Below are positions 23,049 to 33,677 of a DNA stretch of 64,000 bases, one piece after another (within the stretch, counting starts at the first letter, position 1; the number at the start of each line of letters is the position of its first letter). Below the pieces are notes generated by a model, which was not told where the DNA came from, did no database searches, and saw nothing but the letters and a program-made list of their open reading frames with translations. Location: NCBI GenBank assembly GCA_963971575.1, contig OZ020622.1, positions 6,114,279 through 6,178,278 of the forward strand, read 5' to 3'. Position numbers and translations under genes: made by a program. The stretch is from Liopterus haemorrhoidalis (taxonomy: Eukaryota; Arthropoda; Insecta; Coleoptera; Dytiscidae).

Positions 23049-24890
23049 GTCAAACGTTTACCAGGGCTACCTTTTAAGTTTTTACAAAAACTGAGAAAGA
23101 AAATTTTGTGGTACAAACTGTTTTATTGCTTTTCAAAATATTCGCGGGGGGTAGGGTCTGATAACTACATTTTAAGCATATTTTTGTGAATTTTTTTCAA
23201 ATCTGTGGTTAAATTTATTCATTTTCAAACTAAGTACATATATAAAGTATGTTTTGAAGAAGATACAAAAAAAATTTGAAGGCAAAATATGGCGAAATAA
23301 GCCAGCTGTGGCAAATCTTCTCAGACTCCGGGAAAAAAATTTGATTTTGCGGTGACCAGCATAACTCGTCACTGGATCATCTGAAATCAAAAATCCAAAA
23401 AGATTTTGTTATTTTATGAGTTTGCCGAGGTAATGACGTTGAGTTTTTATTTTTAAAAAGATTTTTCAGTTTTTAGCGTTACTTAGAAGACAAAACAAAT
23501 TAATTCCCCCTAAAAAAAACCTAAAAATGAGTATATTTGTGATTGTTAAATAAAAAAAACATGAAAAAAAAAATATCTCAACGTCGTTACCTCGGCAAAC
23601 TCATAAACTAACAAAATCTTTTTGGATTTTTGATTTTAGATGATCCAGTGACGAGTTATGCTGGTCACCGCAAAATTTAATTTTTTTCCCGGAGTCTGAG
23701 AAGATTTGCCACAGCATTTTTTTGTATCTTCTTCAAAACATACTTTATATATGTACTTAGTTTGAAAATGAATAAATTTAACCACATATTTGAAAAAAAA
23801 AAATCACAAAAACTTAATCTTAAAGGGGGGGCCCTTTAAGATTTACATACTTTTGCATGCGTTCAAATCAATTCTCGAAACATTTTTTCCACTCTGAAGT
23901 TGGTATCTCAAAAACATGGTTTTCGAAAGCTTCAGCAGCTTCTTGAGGTGATGCAGGTGAATAGGGTCAATGAGACATTAATTCGATGTTTTTCTCCTTC
24001 AAATAATCAATTTTTTGACGTGTGAAAGCTTGCTTTGTCATGAAGAATGATGCGACGTTTTTGGTTGTTTTTCCTGATTTTGTCCATGACTTCTGGCAAA
24101 CAAATTTTTGTATACTATTCAGCATTAACTGTTCTCCCATCATCTAAAGGAATGGTTACGACATGTCTGGTACAACCGAAGAAACAAGCGATCAATTTCT
24201 TGGAAGTGCTTCGTAAACAAACAATTTTTGTGGGTTTCGGTTCTTGGAAGACCCAAACAGTGGATTGTTGCTTAGTTTCTAGTTCCAATCCATAAATAAA
24301 TAAATCCAAGTTTCGACACCAGTAACGATGTTGTACACGGATTTTGCAGTGTCTAGGTTGAATTTATTTAGCATTCCCTTACACCAATCAACACAAGCCT
24401 TTTTTTGAGTTTCGATCAAATTATGTGGAATCCATCGGAAACAGATCTATTTCACAGCTAAATGTTCATGCAAAATCGTATTGCAGTCTGGGATATGCCA
24501 AAGGATGCCTCTATCTTACGGTAAGTCACATGCCGATCTTCTTCAATCATTTTGTGCACAGCATCGATGTTTTGAATCACAACCGATTTTGGTCGACCTT
24601 CACGAGATTCATCACTGACGGAGGCACGACCACGACGAAATTCTGCTAACCAATTGTTTAAAACAGTTTTTCTGATGGTGCTTCATTGCCAAAAGTTGAA
24701 CGAAGCGAATCTATGCATTGTTGTTGAGTTAGGCCTTTACTAAATTCGTAAAAAATCATCCAACGAAAACCTTCAGGAGTAATATCCATTTTGTTACAAA
24801 CTTTTTTTTTAAACGCTCAATGTCAACAGACTACTAGGAAACGACAGAACCACTGCATTAGAAGAATGTCCATTTTCGAGATAAATCTGC
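23049..24890 (-). mobile_element. Mariner element, degraded, split by a foldback insertion
   Basis: On the minus strand the reading starts near 24788 (MDITPEGFRWMIFYEFSKG, then LTQQQCIDSLRSTFGNEAPS) and runs with frameshifts and stops to PTSEWKKCFEN and LKG near 23835. The frame resumes at 23145 with GEYFEKQ and a stop. Between PYSP and EAAEAFENHVFEIP a segment is deleted. The left terminus near 23055 (ccagggctaccttttaagtt) resembles that of the copy at 47728. Confidence 0.82.
23146..23831. mobile_element. Foldback element FB1, copy inside the mariner
   Basis: It opens GGGGTAGGGTCTGATAACTA. Arms of about 300 bp are inverted copies (cggagtctgagaagatttgcc in the right arm, its inverse in the left) around a central spacer of about 130-170 bp. 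The right arm lacks about 35 bp kept in the left. It has no coding capacity. A second copy lies at 60961-61684. Confidence 0.85.
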
Positions 24891-25514
24891 AAAAAAAACA
24901 TATATTATTGTTTGTCTAAATATTAAACAAATATAAATAAAATCTTATTTATTTATCCTTATCATACATTACAATATTGTCAAAACAAAAATTTTAGATA
25001 AGATGTATACGATTTCAACTCAATTTAAAGTCATTTGAGATTTTAGTGACATAACACTATGAATAACTCTTATAAATAATGTGACAGACTATGAAATATT
25101 TATTATTTACAAGAATACATGAAAAGTATCTTTCTATTAGTTCCATGATGTCAACCAAGTAGAATAACTGCTGTGTTGTTTATAAGGTAATACAACATTT
25201 GTTTTAAACAGAATTGAGTAATTGTTTGTGTAATTATAAGTAATTATTGATAGTATAATGATTTATTAAAATTTCATCACTAGATATTGTTATCTTTGTT
25301 TTGAAGTTAACGTTTTTTTTGGTATATTAAAATGTTCTAAACATTATTTTTAGACCTGCTTGTCTTAAATTAGATGTATACACCTGCTGTTTATTGTATG
25401 ATTAATTTGGAGGTGACAAATTTTATTAACGAGGAATTCAAGTGGGTACGAACTGCATTAAAATGCATTTAAATATGTGAGAAATCTTTGCGGCATTGTA
25501 AAGATCTTTTTTTT
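24891..25514. other. Intergenic sequence without recognised features
   Basis: AT-rich, no coding signature and no repeat border seen. Confidence 0.4.
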
Positions 25515-26480
25515 ATGGTTTTGTAGGTATGACCAAAAAACCCTTATACCATCATTTTGTCGTCTGTCTGTCTGTCTGTTCGGTAAAAATTGTAGCCAAA
25601 CGGCTAAACCTAGAGAGTTGAAATTTGGCATGCTTATACAACTCTTTGACCCGCACATAGGAAAAATACTAAAACATCTAAAAAACATAACCCCCTAAAA
25701 ATATGAACAAATATGTGCTCATCGAAAAAAAAAAAATTTTTTTTAAAAATTCTGAGTAGGGTATCAAATGAAAGCCCTTAGTACGTGGATTCACGATCAA
25801 AATTTTATTTTTGCAAAATAAATTATTTTTAAGCGATTTTTGCCAAAATTGTGCAAAAAATTTTTTGTCCCACTCCCTGTAGCCCAGATGGTTTAAACTA
25901 AAAATCTGAAAAAATTCTAAGTAATGTACATTGGTGTGAACCGGAATAGTACAACAGGAATTTTTGATCAGATTATGTTATCGGAAAATAACGCATTTTT
26001 TGTGGTTTTTGGTTGACGATGTACAAAAGTTATAGTTATGTAACACACTATACTAGAAGGCGTATCCTGGTCTAATGGTTAGCTTGCTCTCTTGCTACGC
26101 ATCAAACTAGGGTTCGCTCCCGGGCAGAGGAGACAATTTTATTTTTTGTTTTTTTTTCCATTTTTATTTTGTTGAAATTATTTTGTCAAAATTCTAGTTA
26201 TATTTTGGCAAATGTTGCATCTAATTTTTAAGACCGTAAATTTAATAACCAGTTGGAAATGTTGGAATTATATTTTTATTCTATGTGTCATACGAAACCA
26301 GAGGGGCGGAGCATATGACTTAAAACAACCAATGGAAGCCATAGGCGCAATTTTCAAAATCTTAATGAACCTTGCTATATAAAAAAAAATACTGCACATA
26401 TTTAGAAACCTAAATAATGGTATTAGGTAAGTTTTCGAATTAAAATTAACAAAAAAATATTTTAACATAAAATTTGCTTT
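25515..26480 (+). repeat. R1 repeat, copy c (3' truncated)
   Basis: Starts ggttttgtaggtatgacc, then (TCTG)n, gtagccaaacggctaaacc, the core, a tRNA-like module at 26059-26134 (A-box TGGTCTAATGGTTAG, B-box GGGTTCGCTCCC), CCAATGG near 26330 and TATA-like run near 26377. It ends before the 3' hairpin. Confidence 0.85.
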
Positions 26481-27260
26481 TAAAGCTCTTAGATTAACAG
26501 ACGATAAATTATTTTAAGTCAATATACTATTTTAACTCCAGTTAGTCTTTTATAATAAAATTATGAATGCTTAAACATTTCCCAAAAGCACCCTGTATAT
26601 CGAATTAGGTCTTATGAGAGTCGGTCTAATTGATAAACAATTTACTTTTGAGTTACCTCACGGTGTTCCAATTAGTTTAATAATGTTAAACAATATTTAA
26701 GTTTGCACAAACAATTAAACATCTCACAAGTAAGCCGCAAATTTCTTTTTCTTATCCTTGATCTATTTGAACAAATAAAGTAAATTAGAGATAAGATACT
26801 GACGCAGTTTTATCGAGGAGTGTTTTTTGAAATATTTATTTAATATTCAGCAGTGATTTTTAAACAGTATGGTCAAGGACCTTAAAGAACATCGACCACT
26901 TCATGGTCGGACAAGGTTTAGTAATTCAATTTTATATTGTGTAACATAAAAAGTAGTCTTGGTTAAATAATTTGATCGAGGTATGGTTTATTAATTAATA
27001 TTTAGTTCCGGTAAAAAGAAAAAAATAATTGTATAAAACTGAGAAACAATAGATGAGTTCGTAGAAAAAAGGTGAGAGTAAAATGCGCGTGCGCTTTATG
27101 CTTACTTAACAACAAACATCTAATCAGAAATTTAATCGTAACCGCAATAGTGATTTGCAACAAGATAATAACTTATTTTCCTTCCTCGTTGCATACAATA
27201 TTTTTCTACTGCTATTTAAAAAGTAAAATAGTATACCTACATTTACACAAAATACAATAA
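26481..27260. other. Intergenic sequence without recognised features
   Basis: Nothing supported beyond short open frames. Confidence 0.4.
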
Positions 27261-28073
27261 AAAATTGATGTGAAGTGTGAATTTTCACACATTTCAGGGT
27301 TTCGGGGGTATTTAGTAAGTGAATGATGATTATTTGAGATGCCAAAACAAATTTTATGTTGAAATATTTTTTTTGTTAATTTTATTTCGAATGCCTAATA
27401 CCATTATTTAGGTTTCTAAATATGTGCAGTATTTTTATTTTTATATATATATAGCAAGGTTTATTAAGATTTTGAAAATTGCGCCTATGGTTTCCATTGG
27501 TTTATTTAAGTCATAACCCGCTCTGATTTCGTATATTCAATTTCAAAAATTTCCACTGGTTATTAAATTTACGCTTTTAAAAATTAAATGCAACATTTGC
27601 CCAAATATAACTAGAGTTTTGAAAAAATAATTTAAACAAAATAAAAATGCAAAAAAAACAGAATAAATAAAATTGCCTGGAGAGTGGAGCGAACGATAGT
27701 TTGCAAATTAGAACGCGAGTATGCTAGCCATTACACTATCAAAGCATACTGGTTCAGTGTGTTAGATAAGTTATTAAATATTTACGTAGTCAATATTTCA
27801 TTTTTGGCAAAAATCGCCTCAAAATAATTTATTTTGCAAAAATAAAATTTTGATCGTTAATCCACGTACTAAGGGCTTTCATTTGGTACCCTACTCAGAA
27901 TTTAAAAAAATATATATATATTTTTTTTAGATGATCAGATATTTGTTTATATTTTTAGGGGGATATGTTTTTTAGATGTTTTAGTATTTTTCCTATGTAC
28001 GGGCCAAAGAGTTGTATAAGCATGCCAAATTTCAACTCTCTAGGTTTAGCCGTTTGGCTACAATTTTTACTGA

Positions 28074-28114
<41 letters not shown>

Positions 28115-28182
28115 TAGACAGACAGACGACAAAATGACGGTATAAGAGTTTTTTGGTCACACCTACAAAACCCTAAAAAGGC
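27261..28182 (-). repeat. R1 repeat, copy d (near full length)
   Basis: Inverted copy from the 3' terminus aattgatgtgaagtgtgaat through the hairpin, TATA-like/CCAAT block (CCAATGG near 27497), tRNA-like module at 27675-27750 and core to the (AGAC)n run and cacctacaaaaccct. Confidence 0.85.
28074..28127. repeat. (AGAC)n microsatellite in R1 copy d
   Basis: About thirteen AGAC/CAGA units with one AGAT variant, an expansion of the short TCTG run of other R1 copies. Confidence 0.9.
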
Positions 28183-28439
28183 AGCCTATTGCGACTTTTT
28201 GCCTTTCGGTTCCAAAGAAATAGCATTTAAACTGTAGGGTTCCGCAGATATAAGAAGGTTGAAGACCACTGCCCAAAACACCCCCTTAGAATGAAAATTT
28301 TGCGGTATCATATAGCCTATGTTTCAATCCTGGTACTACAAAAATATGAAAAACCTTTTGTGGGTAAATCTCGAACATATAAACAGATAGACAGACAGAT
28401 AGAATAAATAGTAAATAATACACTTGGTTATATTCCACA

Positions 28440-28990
28440 AAATATTTTATTAAAACAAGATATTTCGGCTTGATACGCCATCTTCAGAAGAATGAATGGA
28501 CAAGAATTGTTGACAATATTACCTAAATATACAGGTTAACTATTACGAACAAATAAGTATGGGAAGAGATTAGGAAATACCATTGACCATAGTCCTGAGA
28601 ATGGGAGATTCCAACAGATCCAACTCTTCATTAATGAGATTATGCCCTTCTCGTTGTGCATATTTAATCACAAATGCCTCTAAGTAGTACATGGGTTTTC
28701 CACTTTTATTTTCTAAATGTAAAATTTCTAAATTTTTTTCGTTGCAATGGTGATCGTTTTCTATTAGATGTTTGGCTCAATTAGATGATTCGGATTTATT
28801 ATATATCCATGCCCTCAAGTGTTCCTGAAATTTGACTTTAAAATTAAGTTTAGTTTGCCCTATGTAATACGCGTTACAATCATTACACTGGATTTTGTAG
28901 ATACCGGAATAGGAAGTATTTTCTTTCCGACTTATTTTGTTATGAACTAATTTACTTCTCAGGGTAGTTTTATTATAAAAACCTGCCTTA
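28440..28990 (-). pseudogene. Penelope-like retroelement fragment with GIY-YIG endonuclease
   Basis: The minus strand translates in one frame as SGIYKIQCNDCNAYYIGQTK, then FQEHLRAW, an in-frame stop, KHLIENDH and LEAFVIKYAQREGHNL. GIY...YIG with the CxxC between and a downstream EH is the endonuclease domain of Penelope-like elements. The motif cttcagaagatggcgtatcaag-like end near 28470-28490 (minus strand gaagatggcgtatcaagccg) fits the usual 3' end of such elements. The reverse transcriptase part is absent, so the piece is 5' truncated. Confidence 0.75.
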
Positions 28991-29009
28991 ATATTTTTTT
29001 AAAACTATT

Positions 29010-30080
29010 GTTATTTATATAAGATAGGAGTGCCACAGGGATGTGTGTTGGGACCACTGCTATTTATTGTTTACATTAATGACAACACAAATATATTAAA
29101 AAAGTGTAAAATAAATATGTTCGCGGATGATACTTTAATATATGTTGAAGGAGATAGTTATAAAGAGGTAGTGGATTAAAAGATTAACTAAAAATAATTA
29201 TTGAGTAGTTTGAAATGAACAGATTGAAACTTAACTTAGATAAATATAAATATATGATATTATGTAAAAATAGTGAGTAAGATTTAGATATAAAAGACAA
29301 TAGGGTAGAAAGAGTAGAAGTTAATAAGTGTGTGTTAGAATTGGTTGATAAATATAAATACTTAGGAGTTGTACTAGATCGGAAGATGAAATTTAAAGAA
29401 CAATACGTAATTAAGAAAGTGGCAAAAAAATAGGCTTTTTCAGCAGAGTTTCATATAGGTATAGTTTAAGTAGATACACTAGATTATTAATATATAATGC
29501 AATTATACTGCCACACTTTACATACTGTGCAACTGTCACTTTTATGTGCAATAAAACAGATATAGATAAGTTACAGAAATGTCAAAATAAGGCCTTAAGA
29601 GTAATATTAAAATGTGATCAGTATGCAAGTATTATGTCTATGTTAAACGGGATGTACTGGCTAGATATCAGTAGTTATGTTGAATTTAAAGTATTAACAT
29701 TTATTTATAAAATACTAAAAAATATGGTACCTGATTATCTAAGAATTAGAATTAAACAAAATAAAGATGTACATGTGTACAACACAAGAAATAAGGAAGA
29801 TTTTTCCATAACTTGTGTTAGAAAGGAAGCAACTAAGAGCAGTGTTTTTTCTAAAGGTTTGACTTTATATAACCAACTTCCTAAGAAAATTTAAGATATT
29901 GAAAGATACTAATTATGTGAATGTAAAGTACGTGAACATCTTTTGAAAAAGTTGTTTTGTTGACTTTTAATACTTATTATATGTAGTTTATTTTAGTTAA
30001 AATACTGTTTTAATTTCTATTTTTGTATTTTTGATTGGCCACTGTGCTATTAAATAACGATATTATTATTATTATTAAGA
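29010..30080 (+). pseudogene. Non-LTR retrotransposon (LINE) 3' fragment
   Basis: The translation begins IGVPQGCVLGPLLFIVYIND and reaches FADDTLIYVEGDS, the reverse transcriptase palm motif. Several stops follow, with YKYLGVVLDRKMKFKEQ, then an intact stretch 29544-29894 with QNKALRVILKCDQYASIMSM and YNQLPKKI, the C-terminal tail common in CR1/L2- or Jockey-type LINEs. The 3' end is a short (TAT)n run at 30059-30077. The 5' part is missing. Confidence 0.82.
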
Positions 30081-31069
30081 CAGATAGAAATTAATTTTTT
30101 TGTACATATCGTCTTATTATCATCTGAAACGTGTAGTAACTAAATATTTGGCCAGGATCCAGGATCCCGCAATGGCTAAGGAAAGCTCTGCTGTTGTTAC
30201 CTTGTTAGAAACTTCATCCGCGAACGAAGTTATTATTACTTTTAAACGAATCATCTGATTATCTCAATCCTAGTAGCTGAACAACACAATTAGTGATAGT
30301 CATTTTATCTTTAAAAAATCTCGAACTTTGTACATAGTAATCGTTTCAGTAGCCCAGACACAAGGTCGTCTTAGTAATATTCTGATAAAATGCAAACAAA
30401 CTATACTGACCGTTATAAGTGATCACATGGGAGGATGTCACGAGCAGAGTATTCGCTTTCAGGTGTTAGTGTTTCATTCACGCGCCTACTCTTAACGCGG
30501 AATAGTGTGACAGGTGATTATACTACCTTCTTGACAGATACTCGATAATGACGTGAAAGTGCGTAAAGGTATTTTTGTTATTACATTTCTTTATAGTCTT
30601 TTGTTTTAAGTGTTTTGTTTTCAATGTTTTTATAAATAGATTTTATGATTGCTGCCAAATTAAATGGTAATGTTAGCCAAAAGATTAACTACAGTTACTG
30701 CAAAAGGTTTGATACATTGTTGTCGAATCTTTCAACTTCTGTCAAAGTCTTTAATTGATGTTGTTGTGTGGTGTCTGCCAAACTGTGCCGTAAGAGTTTT
30801 TAGGTGTGCCGCGAAAAAGTAAAAAAATATTTTAATTCGCTAGAAAGATTCGACGAACGATTCGTTGCAAACAATGTTATTTGCGGACAAATAATTGCCA
30901 ACATTCTGGATTTCATTTTGGAATCAATATCCCTAAAACTAGTACAGCCATAAAATCTTTTTAGTCTGTTGCATTTTCATTTATTATTTTTTCGCCGTTC
31001 ACGAAAATGAAATAGAAGAAACGAGAACGATTGCTGATGGTAAATGAAGAGATGAGTGTTTCCTTGCCA
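30081..31069. other. Intergenic sequence without a gene
   Basis: Around 30208-30235 lies the motif aacttcatccgcgaacga, also seen near 49645 and, inverted, near 53855, so it is probably a MITE end. Otherwise nothing supported. Confidence 0.4.
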
Positions 31070-31855
31070 ATTTTACTGTCTGTTTGTCTATCTGACTGTC
31101 TGTCTGTTCGGTAAAAATTGTTGTCAAACGGCTGAACCTAGAGAGTTGAAATTTGGCATGCTTATACAACTCTTTGACCCGCGTATAGGAAAAATACTAA
31201 AACATCTAAAAAACATATCCCCCTAAAAATATAAACAGATATCTGCTCATCGAAAAAAAAATTGTTATTAGTGATTGCTTGGGAATATTTATAAGCGTGC
31301 TGAAAAAACAAAGAAAAGCGCAATTGTTTATATTTTTTGGGCGATATGTTTTATATATTTAATGATTTTTTTGCTTTTGCGAAACAAAATACTAAAAATA
31401 TAAACAAATATGTGCTCATCGAAAAAAATATATAGTTTTTTAAAATTCTGAGTAGGGTATCAAATGAAAGCCCTTAGTACGTGGATTAACGATCAAAATT
31501 TTATTTTTGCAAAACAAATTATTTGACGCGATTTTTGCAAAAATTGTGCAAAAAAAAATTTGTCCTACACCCTGTAGCCCAGATGGTTTAAACTAAAAAT
31601 CTGAAAAAATTCTAAGTAATATACATTTGTGTGAACCGGAATAGTACAACAGGTATTTTTGATCAGGTTATGTTTTCGGAAAATAACGCATTTTTTTGCG
31701 TTTTTTGCTTGTAAAATATTTAATAACAGGTAACAAAGTAAACCAACAAGCTTTGATAGTGTAATGGTTACCATGTTCGCGTTCTAATTTGTAAACTATG
31801 GTTCGATCCGGTCTCGAGTCAATTTTATTTTTTATTTTGTTTTTTCAACAATTCA
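31070..31855 (+). repeat. R1 repeat, copy e (5' two-thirds, part duplicated)
   Basis: (TCTG)n start, core with an internal duplication (aaaatataaacaaatatgtg occurs twice in diverged form around a tagtgattgcttggga segment), tRNA-like module 31748-31817 (B-box GGTTCGATCC). It stops before the promoter-like block. Confidence 0.78.
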
Positions 31856-32402
31856 TACTGGTTATTAAATATACGCTTTTAAAAATTAAATGCAACATTT
31901 GCCAAAATATAACTAGTATTTTGACAAAATAATTTAAACAAAATAAAATGCAAAAAATAAAAAAATAAAATTGTCTCCAGACCGGAAGCGAACCCTAGTT
32001 TGTAACTTAGGAAGCGAGAAGGCTAACCATTAGACTATGAAAGCTTACTCGTTTACTGTGTTACAAAACGTATTAAATATTTTACATTGTCAACAAAAAA
32101 AAAAACAAAAAATGCGTTATTTTTCGATAAATGATTTCTGATAAAAAATTCCTGTTGTACTATTCCGGTTCACACCAATGTACATTATTAGGAATTTTTT
32201 CAGATTTTTAGTTTAAACCATCTGGCTACAATTTTGGAAAAATCGCGTCAAAATAATTTAGTTTACAAAAATAAAATTTTGATCGTTAATCCACGTACTA
32301 AGAGCCTTTCATTTAATACCCTACTCAGAATTTTTAAAAAATATATTTTTTTTCGGTGAGCACATATTTGTTTATATTTTTAGGGGGATACTTTTTAGAT
32401 GT
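31856..32402 (-). repeat. R1 repeat, copy f, head-to-head with copy e
   Basis: Inverted R1 core with tRNA-like module at 31974-32047 and the tatttttagggggata motif near 32372. It meets copy e within about 10 bp near 31856, so the two form a large imperfect palindrome. Confidence 0.78.
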
Positions 32403-32465
32403 ATACATTATTTTATTTTTCCACAGCCAACCCTTATGTAATTACCTTTTGAACACATAGTATAA

Positions 32466-32617
32466 TGCCGACCGGCGTAGCGTAGTGGTAACACATGTGC
32501 TCTGCGTTGCGAAGGTCTCGGGTTCGAATCCCGTTCAGGCATGGAAATTTTCTCAAATAAAAATTGTCCTGGCTAATTGCCACAGCAGCAAAGGCCATTA
32601 AAAAAAAAAAAAAAAAT
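32466..32617 (+). mobile_element. tRNA-derived SINE with 14-bp target duplication
   Basis: Head with A-box TAGCGTAGTGGTAACAC and B-box GGTTCGAATCC, body ending gctaattgccacagcagcaa, then a poly-A tail. AACACATAGTATAA stands exactly at 32452-32465 and 32618-32631. It was probably transposed by a LINE. Confidence 0.9.
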
Positions 32618-32944
32618 AACACATAGTATAACAATATAAACTTATGACATAAAACAACAGTGATGACAGTTAATAAATTCTAAAGCTTGCAGTAGACATT
32701 ATTTCATTTTTCCATAGCCAACCCTTATGTAATTACTTATTGAACTCATGGTATAATATACGTGTACTAGTATATTTAAAATAGGCTTCTGTTATTTAAA
32801 GCCTATCTCTACACATGTTCTTATCCATTATCTACAAGTACTAACTGACGTAAGAATCCGGTGTAAGATAACACTCAAAAATACAAATCTCCCGTATTTA
32901 AAAGATTTATATTTAAACCTATTTAATTGTTTTAGAGCTCCACT

Positions 32945-33226
32945 ATGAAGGACAAAGGGAAAATACATAATGGGGTCCGTAACAACGACATTCCAATAAT
33001 TGTGGTTGAATCTCCACCTTTGGAGAGTCCAATAAATCATCATGCATTGCCATTCGCGGATGAAGTGGATGGAGAAGAAGAGGACATCACTGGACCCCTT
33101 AATGAAATACGTCATGAAAGAAGGAAATCGCTCAGGAGAAATAGTGTGTCGTTACCATCAGGACTCAATGCTTTGGAATTGGAACTTTTGAGGGAACAAT
33201 ATAAGGACCATGAAGCAAACAATCCA
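32945..33226 (+). CDS. GH31 gene exon 1: cytoplasmic tail and start codon
   Basis: The probable exon begins at 32936 after tttaattgttttag. The ATG at 32945 is the first in frame, and TAG stands directly upstream at 32933-32935 in unspliced sequence. Its 94 codons include an acidic run and a basic stretch that looks like phosphorylation sites (RRKSLRRNSVS). Donor gtaagt starts at 33227. Confidence 0.82.
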
Positions 33227-33646
33227 GTAAGTTAGTTAAATTACTTTATTTTTCTACAAACAAATCTATGTATCTTTCTACATTTAAAATTTTATAACTA
33301 TTAAGTAAAAAGCGACAAAAATAGGCATTCAATACTTTATATTTTACTATTGCCAACTTAACAATTTGAAGTGATAGATTACAGTTTGGTTATAATAACC
33401 AATTTATAAATATCGTTGAATTATGCTAGTTTATATTTAATTAAAGTAACCATTAGTCAGTATAGTTTTGATTTACAAGACCAAATCTCAATCAGGAATA
33501 TTATAAATGTCAGAAAAATTAAAAGAGTACAGCACAAATATAAATGTAAAGTTAGTATGCCTGAAAAGTATTGATACGTCAAACAATAGTCTGACTGAGT
33601 CTAGTTTGAAAAGTTGGGTAGTATGTCGGATAATATTGAAAGTTTA

Positions 33647-33677
<31 letters not shown>

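Noticed and set aside
30059..30077. (TAT)n run as an independent microsatellite
   Set aside because: Sits at the 3' end of the LINE fragment, where such runs are usual.
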